Source: CAZJWR01 sp964549765 (GTDB lineage: Bacteria > Zixibacteria > MSB-5A5 > GN15 > JAAZOE01). From it: 64,000 nucleotides of DNA. The notes under the pieces are model-generated. The model did no database searches and had not been told where the DNA came from. It was given only the letters and a program-made list of their open reading frames with translations. The translations under genes and the position numbers were made by a program. The stretch lies in contig CAZJWR010000012.1 of NCBI GenBank assembly GCA_964549765.1, positions 4,640 to 68,639 on the forward strand. Direction: 5' to 3'. Shown here piece by piece: positions 25,369 to 31,383 of this stretch; the stretch's first letter is position 1, and the number at the start of each line of letters is the position of its first letter.

Positions 25369-25710
25369 ATGAAGATAGGACCTGTGGATAACAGCGAGCG
25401 GCCCGCCGGGCCGCCCGATGACAACCGACGACCGACACCGGTTCAGCCGGAGACGCAGCAGCAAGCGAACGAAACCGATTCGGTGGAAATTTCCGAATCG
25501 GCGCGTTCGATGTCTGAACAGGCGGCGTCGGAAAGGACCAATGATACCACCTCTGCCGACCATACTGAATCGTCACGCGAGACCTCCGAGATGGATGAAC
25601 GGGCGGACAAAGTCGAGCTGGCCAGACAACGGATCGAGTCGGGATACTACGACCGGCCGGATGTCAAGGCGGATATTGCACGACGAATCGCCGACGATTT
25701 CGCCGGCTAA
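25369..25710 (+). CDS. flgM: Anti-sigma-28 factor FlgM
   Basis: A 113-residue protein, polar and Gln/Thr/Ser/Glu-rich, as expected for an intrinsically disordered FlgM. The family marks are DSVEISESAR in the middle and the C-terminal sigma-binding stretch: RADKVELARQRIESGYYDRP then DVKADIARRIADDF. It holds sigma-28 inactive until it is secreted through the finished hook. fliA itself is not in this window. The N-terminal half has a long Pro/Gln linker. Ribosome site AGAGGTGAAAAAG. Confidence 0.92.
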   Translation: MKIGPVDNSERPAGPPDDNRRPTPVQPETQQQANETDSVEISESARSMSEQAASERTNDTTSADHTESSRETSEMDERADKVELARQRIESGYYDRPDVKADIARRIADDFAG

Positions 25711-25756
25711 GACCAGGGACCGGGTCGCAGGGGACCACCAGGGATAGGAAATAACC

Positions 25757-26662
25757 ATGTCTTCGCGTCATGATTCGGAGATTTTCGAAAAAATCAGCAC
25801 TGTCGTGGGCGGGATCGACGCGCTGCCCACGCCGCCGATCGTTTTTACCCAGATTCAAAATACCCTGAATAACTCCAACGCTTCGGCATTCGATATCGCT
25901 TCCATCCTCCAGGAGGACGCCGGGATTTCGGCCAAGGTGCTGCGCATGACCAATTCGGCCTATTACGGCCTCACCCGCGCTGTGGAATCGATCCGGCAGG
26001 CGGTGGTCATCGTCGGAATGGACGCCATCAAAAACCTGGTCCTGACGGCTTCTGTCTTCGATATGTTTTCCAAAAAGCAGATCGACCCGGAATTCCAGGA
26101 TTATTTCTGGCGGCATTCGCTGGCGACCGCATTTGGGGCAAGAATGCTGGCGCGGAACCTCGACGGCGCTTCCGGTTTCGACGCCGAATCCGGTTTTTCG
26201 GCCGGGCTGCTGCATGATATCGGCAAAATGGTTATCTCCGTATATATGCCCGAGGAACGCGACCGCATCAAGAGCCTGAAGTCATTGCGGCCGATTGTGT
26301 CCGATCATGTCTTCGAAGGGGAAATCCTCGGGTACAATCATACCCAGGTCGGCGCGGTACTCGGCGATAAATGGCAGTTGCCGGATAAGTTGGTCGAGGC
26401 GATCGAGTACCATCATTTCCCCCAGGCCGTCCCGATTGCTGAAAACAAGCTGCCGCATCTGATTCATGTTACCAATTATCTGGCGAAATTGACATTTGAT
26501 CTTGATCCTGAAGAGAAGACCGTTCCGTTCGAATTGCCCAAGGAAGAGGCTCTGGAAGCCCTCGGTATTTCGGATCAGGATATCATGGCGTTCGCGCTGC
26601 CTCTCCGCGAGGAATACTTCAAGGCCGAGACCTTCGTCGCCATGGCGCGCGGCGTCGGCTGA
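25757..26662 (+). CDS. HDOD-domain signalling protein
   Basis: A 301-residue cytoplasmic protein with the HDOD domain across most of its length: LPTPPIVFTQIQNTLNNSNA, ILQEDAGISAKVLRMTNSAY, YGLTRAVESIRQAVVIVGMD, then SAGLLHDIGKMVI and HTQVGAVLGDKWQLPDKLVE and AIEYHHFPQ. HDOD proteins are catalytically divergent HD relatives that often act in motility and stress signalling. It sits 46 bases after flgM at the end of the flagellar cluster and so mirrors the HD-GYP gene at its other end. Confidence 0.9.
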   Translation: MSSRHDSEIFEKISTVVGGIDALPTPPIVFTQIQNTLNNSNASAFDIASILQEDAGISAKVLRMTNSAYYGLTRAVESIRQAVVIVGMDAIKNLVLTASVFDMFSKKQIDPEFQDYFWRHSLATAFGARMLARNLDGASGFDAESGFSAGLLHDIGKMVISVYMPEERDRIKSLKSLRPIVSDHVFEGEILGYNHTQVGAVLGDKWQLPDKLVEAIEYHHFPQAVPIAENKLPHLIHVTNYLAKLTFDLDPEEKTVPFELPKEEALEALGISDQDIMAFALPLREEYFKAETFVAMARGVG

Positions 26663-26687
26663 TTGTAGAGAGCGAAATATTCCTGTG

Positions 26688-26761
26688 GCTGGCGGACGTC
26701 CCCGTCTGCCAGCATATCTTGCGATTAAAACCGCCGTTGGTGCACGAGGACGTACGCCAAC
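26688..26761. repeat. Two adjacent imperfect palindromes (REP-like)
   Basis: 26688-26713 pairs GCTGGCGGACG with CGTCTGCCAGC around TCCC (one wobble). 26736-26761 pairs GTTGGTGCACG with CGTACGCCAAC around AGGA (one wobble, one mismatch). Both have 11-base arms, 4-base loops and a GGACG core, and they sit between the HDOD stop and the end of a convergent gene. No T run, so they look like extragenic repeat elements more than terminators. Confidence 0.6.
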
Positions 26762-26773
26762 CACGAAAATAGT

Positions 26774-27460
26774 CTACCGGCACGGCTCCGGCCCGCCTTT
26801 AAAGATCCAGTTGATCAGATAGACGGCGTCTATTATATTGGCCTCACCATCACAGTTGACATCGCCCTTGGGAGCTTCGATCACCGTGAAGCAGAACGGC
26901 CCGTTCCAGGCGGGTTTGCCGCCAGGAGTATACAACCACATGTCGTCGCCGATCCACCGCATGGCCGAATCGACACATATGGTGCCGGTTATGGCCGGGC
27001 GGAGATGGATTGTAAGAGCATGCTCCAGCGGTCCCGGCGGCGCCAGGGGCTCAGAAAACGTCGTACCGGATATAACAAATCTGGCCGACTGAGAATCCAC
27101 CGGTCCCCATTCGCCCATGCAGAAAGGAAAATAATCCCAAAAGCGAAAATCTTCGACACGCGAAACAATATTAATCGCACCCTGAAAATCCCATTCCGAA
27201 TCGGGCTGAATCACCCAGTCCCATCGTGCTCCATCGTCTGAATAAATGTCGAATGCAGTACAAAACCTCTGCAATTCACCGGCGTTGGCCATGTGGACTT
27301 GAATTTCCACTTCCTGGCCGACGTAGGCGGTATTGGGGACATCTACCCACACCTCGTTGCCCGCTCCCAGCGGCGGCTGCGCCGAAAGCTGTCCGGCGAG
27401 TAGTACCAAGGCCAACAAAGCCATTCCCAGCCCGAGTATTTGAGTTTTGATTGTCTTCAC
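26774..27460 (-). CDS. Secreted protein with C-terminal single dockerin-like repeat (copy 1)
   Basis: A 228-residue protein: signal peptide (ILGLGMALLALVLLAGQLSA), a beta-rich middle starting QPPLGAGNEVWVDVPNTAYV with GQEVEIQVHMAN, and a C-terminal GDVNCDGEANIIDAVYLINW ending GGPEPCR. The tail has one calcium-loop plus helix unit of a dockerin (D-x-N-x-D-G-x-x-N-x-x-D); a true type I dockerin has two. It is a paralogue of the next gene, which shares both ends. Two more Cys in the middle domain could pair. Function unknown; cell-surface or shed protein. Confidence 0.75.
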   Translation of the reverse strand: MKTIKTQILGLGMALLALVLLAGQLSAQPPLGAGNEVWVDVPNTAYVGQEVEIQVHMANAGELQRFCTAFDIYSDDGARWDWVIQPDSEWDFQGAINIVSRVEDFRFWDYFPFCMGEWGPVDSQSARFVISGTTFSEPLAPPGPLEHALTIHLRPAITGTICVDSAMRWIGDDMWLYTPGGKPAWNGPFCFTVIEAPKGDVNCDGEANIIDAVYLINWIFKGGPEPCR

Positions 27461-27480
27461 CTCTCACGCCTCCCGCGTAG

Positions 27481-27505
27481 GTCGAAACCCTTTCAGGGTT
27501 TCGAC
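27481..27505. repeat. Perfect 11-base inverted repeat between the two dockerin-type genes
   Basis: GTCGAAACCCT, loop TTC, AGGGTTTCGAC. It lies in the 52-base gap downstream of copy 2 and upstream of copy 1 (both minus strand). No T run on either side; likely a repeat element or transcript-processing hairpin. Confidence 0.6.
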
Positions 27506-27512
27506 AATCCCA

Positions 27513-28241
27513 TCACCGGCAGGGTTCCGGACCGTCTTTAAAGATCCAGTTGATGATATAAACCGCGTCGGCGACGTTTGCTGTCCCGTCACAGTTGACG
27601 TCGCCTTTGGGCGCTTCCACCACTGTGAAATGAAATGGGCCACTCCAGGCAGGGCGGATATTTCCGGCACCTGCAAGTCCAAAATGCCACTGATCCGTGG
27701 CCGGAGGCCACTCCGCGGTATCAACGACTATCGTTCCCGGTGCTGTCGGCCTAAGATGGATCGTATAGGCGTGTTCCAGTGGACCGGCTGGTACGTTGGG
27801 AGGAGTTCCGCTTAGCCCGTCAAATTCAAACTCACATATACTCACGTCACAAAACCCCCACGCGAACCCGGAAAACTCAAGATTGTCACCCCAGAATCGG
27901 GAATCGTGGTTGAGCGATATCATAATCGAATCTTCCGGGTCAGACCATGGCGGTTCCGATTGGAACACCCAATCCCACTGTGCCCCACCGGCAGACACAG
28001 CCTTCATCCCCAGACTGAACCACGCAAGATCATCATCATTAGCAATGTACACCGGAAGCTCCACTTCTTGGCCCACGTATACTTTATCTGGCACGTCCAC
28101 CCAAACCTCGTTGCCCGCTCCCAGCGGCGGCTGCGCCTGACCGGTAGAAATGATGAAAAGAGGCAATAACATCAAGAGAAGAAAAATGAGCCGAAGAGCC
28201 TTTAGCCGCGATGACCCGGAAACATCCCCTGATATAGTCAT
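27513..28241 (-). CDS. Secreted protein with C-terminal single dockerin-like repeat (copy 2)
   Basis: A 242-residue paralogue of the downstream gene. Signal peptide (LKALRLIFLLLMLLPLFIIS, after a 10-residue polar start), then the shared QPPLGAGNEVWVDVPDKVYV and VGQEVELPVYIAN, a beta-rich middle and the shared end GDVNCDGTANVADAVYIINW with GPEPCR. The 33 bases coding for the QPPLGAGNEV region are identical in the two genes, so the tandem arose by duplication with drift elsewhere. The middle domain may be a cohesin-like or carbohydrate-binding sandwich; not established. Confidence 0.75.
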   Translation of the reverse strand: MTISGDVSGSSRLKALRLIFLLLMLLPLFIISTGQAQPPLGAGNEVWVDVPDKVYVGQEVELPVYIANDDDLAWFSLGMKAVSAGGAQWDWVFQSEPPWSDPEDSIMISLNHDSRFWGDNLEFSGFAWGFCDVSICEFEFDGLSGTPPNVPAGPLEHAYTIHLRPTAPGTIVVDTAEWPPATDQWHFGLAGAGNIRPAWSGPFHFTVVEAPKGDVNCDGTANVADAVYIINWIFKDGPEPCR

Positions 28242-28738
28242 GCTGACCTCCCCCCAAGAGAACCGATTGAAAATGCCGAGGTGTCATGCAGGTTGCCCGT
28301 ACCAATAATAATAAAGCCAAAACCATTCGACCTGTCAAGGAAAAAAACAATAATACGCTTGCAATTGTCCGGTTAGGAGTATTCTCAGGAATACGCCGTG
28401 TTGCCAAACTCAAAGAGGGAATACTGCTGAGATACAGTTGCCAAGACGCACCGCGAGCGGTGCGGCACCCATATTCCGTATCCACTTACCGCCACCCGTC
28501 ATTGCGAACCCGCTTTGCGGGTGAAGCAATCTTTGGTCAATAACGGCTATAAATCGGCGATGCCCGGCCGGGCGCGACAAAGATACTTGGTCAGAGGCCT
28601 GAAAGTCTACTCAGCCGCGATTCAGCAAGCTCACGAGATATCCGGCGGAGCCCGCCCTTGAGATTTTCCTTGACATATCCGATATTTTATGATAATTATG
28701 GCAGTTCGAAGCGGTAATAGTATAGCACATTGGAACGT
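28242..28738. repeat. Gene-free stretch with several palindromic repeats
   Basis: About 500 bases without a credible gene. It holds a perfect palindrome CGCACCGC-GA-GCGGTGCG at 28447-28464; a nested stem at 28501-28530 with outer arms ATTGC/GCAAT and inner arms ACCCGC/GCGGGT, of the widespread GTCATTGCGA...GAAGCAATCT extragenic repeat type; and GCCCGGCCGGGC at 28562-28573. The right end carries the tRNA promoter. Confidence 0.65.
28670..28698 (+). promoter_or_regulatory. Sigma-70-type promoter of the tRNA-Val gene
   Basis: TTGACA at 28670-28675, then either GATAAT after 15 bases (28691-28696) or TAATTA after 17 (28693-28698). The perfect -35 and the place 40 bases ahead of the tRNA make this its likely promoter. 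Confidence 0.65.
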
Positions 28739-28815
28739 GGGCGATTAGCTCAGTTGGTTAGAGTGCTTGCTTGACATGCAAGAGGTCACTGGTTCGATTC
28801 CAGTATCGCCCACCA
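28739..28815 (+). tRNA. tRNA-Val (anticodon GAC)
   Basis: A 77-base cloverleaf. Acceptor arms GGGCGAT (28739-28745) and ATCGCCC (28805-28811) pair perfectly, followed by A and an encoded CCA. D arm GCTC..GAGT with AGTTGGTTA loop; anticodon stem CTTGC/GCAAG around TTGACAT, giving anticodon GAC (reads GUC, valine); T arm CTGG-TTCGATT-CCAG. No integrase or split 3' copy nearby, so no sign that it serves as an attachment site. Confidence 0.96.
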
Positions 28816-28828
28816 TGATAGCCGGGAA

Positions 28829-28853
28829 GCCCTTGCGAAAGGGTTTTCTTTTT
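28829..28853 (+). terminator. Intrinsic terminator of the tRNA-Val gene
   Basis: CCCTT and AAGGG (28830-28834 with 28839-28843) around a GCGA tetraloop, followed by TTTTCTTTTT, about 15 bases after the tRNA 3' end. Confidence 0.8.
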
Positions 28854-29064
28854 GCGGCTCGACCGGCGCTCCCGACTCGAAGCTTGGGTGCAAAATCGCT
28901 TGCGCCGGAGCGGCGAGTTTCTTAAATTGTACGGTTGCGGTTTTGCCGGAAATAGACTACCCGGTGCGGCCCTGACGGGAAAGAAGCATAAATTCAAGCC
29001 GACCGGTGGCTTTCAGCGTATCACATATTCAAAGAAGCCGGGGCCGGGTAGGGTGAATTATAAC

Positions 29065-29084
29065 ACCTTCGCAAGGACGAAGGT
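29065..29084 (+). promoter_or_regulatory. Hairpin in the infC leader, just before the ribosome site
   Basis: ACCTTCG, loop CAAGGA, CGAAGGT: a perfect 7-base stem ending five bases before the GAGGAGG ribosome site of infC. It could bear on translation of infC together with its rare start codon. No riboswitch or L20-site homology claimed. Confidence 0.45.
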
Positions 29085-29102
29085 CAGAGAGGAGGAAACG
29101 GT

Positions 29103-29732
29103 ATAAAGAACCGCGAGGCTCGAGTCAATGAACAGATTCGGATTTCTCCCATCCGGCTGATAGGTCCGGACGGGGAACAGGTCGGAATAATTCCGACCAA
29201 AGAGGCTCTGGAGAGGGCTCGCGAGGCGGGACTTGATTTGGTGGAAGTATCGCCCAATTCGCGCCCGCCGGTTTGTCGCATCCTCGATTACGGAAAGTAC
29301 AAATACAATCAGGCCAAAAAGGCCGCCACGTCGAGAAAGCGGCAGCATATTGTCAGCATTAAAGGAATGCGGTTTCGACCGAAAATCGAGGAACACGATT
29401 ACCAGTTCAAGATGAAGCACGTGCGCGAATTCCTGGAAGAGGGGAACAAGGTCAAGTGTTTTGTGCTTTTTCGGGGACGGGAAAAGGCGCACACCGAATT
29501 CGGGCGGGAAATTTTGGATCGATTGGCGGAAGATCTGAAGGAGATTGCGACGATAGAAAATTTGCCCAAGATGGAAGGTCACAGCATGACGATGCTTCTG
29601 ACGCCGCAGGCGAGCGCCATTCGTAAGCCGCAGGAAAAGCAACCTGACTCAAAAAAGAAGTCGCGCAAATCCGACGGGCCTTCGGAACCGCCGGAGGAAG
29701 TCATGAAAGAGGATTCAGCGTCCGAGAATTAA
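29103..29732 (+). CDS. infC: Translation initiation factor IF-3 with ATA start codon
   Basis: A 209-residue IF-3. The N-terminal domain reads NREARVNEQIRISPIRLIG, EALERAREAGLDLVEVSP and PPVCRILDYGKYKYNQAKK; the C-terminal domain has GMRFRPKIEEHDYQFKMKHV and EEGNKVKCFVLFRGREKAHT. In frame upstream there is no ATG, GTG or TTG before a TAA at 29061. The ATA at 29103 sits seven bases after GAGGAGG (29089-29095) and gives the family N-terminus. Rare starts (AUU in E. coli, others elsewhere) are known for infC and allow IF-3 to repress its own translation. The first internal GTG, at 29238, would delete a third of the N-terminal domain. Polar tail of about 35 residues. Confidence 0.93.
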   Translation: MKNREARVNEQIRISPIRLIGPDGEQVGIIPTKEALERAREAGLDLVEVSPNSRPPVCRILDYGKYKYNQAKKAATSRKRQHIVSIKGMRFRPKIEEHDYQFKMKHVREFLEEGNKVKCFVLFRGREKAHTEFGREILDRLAEDLKEIATIENLPKMEGHSMTMLLTPQASAIRKPQEKQPDSKKKSRKSDGPSEPPEEVMKEDSASEN

Positions 29733-29750
29733 AACCATCGGAGAGATACG

Positions 29751-29945
29751 ATGCCGAAGATGAAAACGAACAGATCGGCTGCCAAACGGATCAAACGCAC
29801 CGGGAGCGGCAAACTGAAACGATATCCGTCGATGCACCGCCATATCCTGACCAAGAAATCGGCCGAACGCAAGCGCCGCCTGCGCAAATCCAAACTGGTC
29901 GATCCGACCAATGAAAGAAAACTGAACATCCTGGTCCCCAATTGA
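29751..29945 (+). CDS. rpmI: 50S ribosomal protein L35
   Basis: A 64-residue basic protein: MPKMKTNRSAAKRIKRTGSG, KLKRYPSMHRHILTKKSAER and KRRLRKSKLVDPTNERKLN, the whole L35 pattern. It binds 23S rRNA early in large-subunit assembly. Middle gene of infC-rpmI-rplT, the standard autoregulated operon. Ribosome site GGAGAG. Confidence 0.97.
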   Translation: MPKMKTNRSAAKRIKRTGSGKLKRYPSMHRHILTKKSAERKRRLRKSKLVDPTNERKLNILVPN

Positions 29946-30008
29946 GACGGCGCCGGTACCACGATTACCGACGACCCTGACACGGACTGACATAAGGAGT
30001 GAATAAAG

Positions 30009-30356
30009 ATGCCGCGTGCAAAGAATAACGTCGCCGCCAAACGGCGGCACAAACGAGTACTCAAAAAGGCGCGGGGATACTACGGCGGACGCAGCCGCCT
30101 CTACCGCACCGCTATCGAAACGGTGCACAAGGGGCTGGATTATGCATACCGTGATCGTCGAAATAAAAAGCGGAGTTTCCGCCGTCTCTGGATTACCCGG
30201 ATTTCGGCTGCGGCCAAGGCGTGCGGAATGAATTACTCGGTATTTATGAACGGCCTCAAGAAATCGGGTATTGACCTCGATCGTAAGACGCTGGCGGATA
30301 TCGCTGCGCGCGACATGAATACGTTCGAGCAGTTGGCGCAAAAGGTCAAAGCCTGA
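30009..30356 (+). CDS. rplT: 50S ribosomal protein L20
   Basis: A 115-residue protein with canonical motifs: MPRAKNNVAAKRRHKRVLKK, ARGYYGGRSRLYRTAIETVH and LWITRISAAAKACGMNYSVF. Besides its place in the large subunit, L20 represses this operon by binding the leader mRNA in several bacteria; I could not identify such a site with certainty in the 63 bases upstream or before infC. Ribosome site AAGGAG. Confidence 0.97.
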   Translation: MPRAKNNVAAKRRHKRVLKKARGYYGGRSRLYRTAIETVHKGLDYAYRDRRNKKRSFRRLWITRISAAAKACGMNYSVFMNGLKKSGIDLDRKTLADIAARDMNTFEQLAQKVKA

Positions 30357-30363
30357 TTTCATC

Positions 30364-31380
30364 ATGGATATCTCCGAACAGCTCCATAACATCGGTCAGG
30401 CGGCCCGCAAGGCGATGGAAGAGGCCGCGAGCGTCGACGTTCTGGAACAGTTGCGCGTATCCTACTTGGGCAAAAAAGGCGAACTGACGAGCATTCTGCG
30501 GGGACTCAAAGAACTCCCGGTCGAGACGCGCAAAGAGATCGGCGGGGCGGCCAATCGCCTTAAAGCCGATCTGGAACGGATCATCGCGGAAAAGCGAGAA
30601 GACCTGACGTCCGGCGCGGCCATACGCGCCGATTTCGATTATACCCTCCCGGGGCGGCCCTACTATCACGGTCATCGCCATCTGATAACGATGGTAATGG
30701 ACGAGGCCATCGCGATTTTCCAGCGGATGGGATTCGAAATCACCGACGGTCCGGAAATCGAAAACGACTATTACAATTTCGGCGCCCTCAATTTTCCCGA
30801 CGATCACCCCGCCCGCGACGAACAGGACACTTTCTATGTCGAGGGTGATCTGCTTCTCCGGACGCACACCTCGCCGGTGCAGATTCGCGAATTCAAAAAA
30901 CGCACACCGCCGGTCAAAATTATCGCGCCGGGCAAGGTATTTCGCAACGAAGCCGTCAGCGCCCGGAGCGCCTGTGTCTTCCACCAGATCGAAGGCTTCT
31001 ATGTCGATAAAGACGTCACCTTCGCCGACCTAAAGGGGACGCTGGAAGCATTTTGTTATGAATTTTTTCAGGAAGGAGTGGAACTGAGGTTTCGCCCCAG
31101 TTTCTTTCCGTTCACCGAGCCGTCGGCGGAAGTCGATGTCCGGTGTCTCTTTTGCGGGGGCAGCGGATGCACCGTGTGCAAATTCGAGGGATGGCTGGAA
31201 ATTCTCGGCTGCGGGATGATCGATCCCGCCGTGTTCAGAGCCGTCGGGTACGATCCCGACGAGGTCACCGGGTACGCCTTCGGCACCGGTATGGAACGCC
31301 CGGCCATGTTGCGGCACGGCGTCAATGACATCCGCCTGCTGTTTGAAAATGATATAAAATTTATCAGACAATTTCGCTGA
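30364..31380 (+). CDS. pheS: Phenylalanyl-tRNA synthetase alpha subunit
   Basis: A 338-residue class II synthetase subunit of normal length. Coiled N-terminal arm, then the catalytic core: PGRPYYHGHRHLITMVMDEA, FEITDGPEIENDYYNFGALN, DEQDTFYV, LRTHTSPVQIREF (motif 2 area), HQIEGFYVDKDVTFADLKG and the closing GTGMERPAMLRHGVNDIRL (motif 3). A CLFCGGSGCTVC stretch supplies the extra Cys pairs seen in many bacterial PheS. It works as an alpha2-beta2 tetramer with PheT, four bases downstream. Confidence 0.98.
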   Translation: MDISEQLHNIGQAARKAMEEAASVDVLEQLRVSYLGKKGELTSILRGLKELPVETRKEIGGAANRLKADLERIIAEKREDLTSGAAIRADFDYTLPGRPYYHGHRHLITMVMDEAIAIFQRMGFEITDGPEIENDYYNFGALNFPDDHPARDEQDTFYVEGDLLLRTHTSPVQIREFKKRTPPVKIIAPGKVFRNEAVSARSACVFHQIEGFYVDKDVTFADLKGTLEAFCYEFFQEGVELRFRPSFFPFTEPSAEVDVRCLFCGGSGCTVCKFEGWLEILGCGMIDPAVFRAVGYDPDEVTGYAFGTGMERPAMLRHGVNDIRLLFENDIKFIRQFR

Positions 31381-31383
31381 TCA

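Noticed and set aside
28758..28997. Minus-strand reading frame across tRNA-Val with a YWNRTSDLLHVKQA-type start
   Set aside because: It is the antisense of the tRNA gene, a well-known source of false proteins in databases.
28852..29106. Plus-strand 84-codon frame between the tRNA terminator and infC
   Set aside because: Arg/Gly/Lys-rich random-looking product, starts inside the terminator T run, no ribosome site, and it runs into the infC ribosome site and start.
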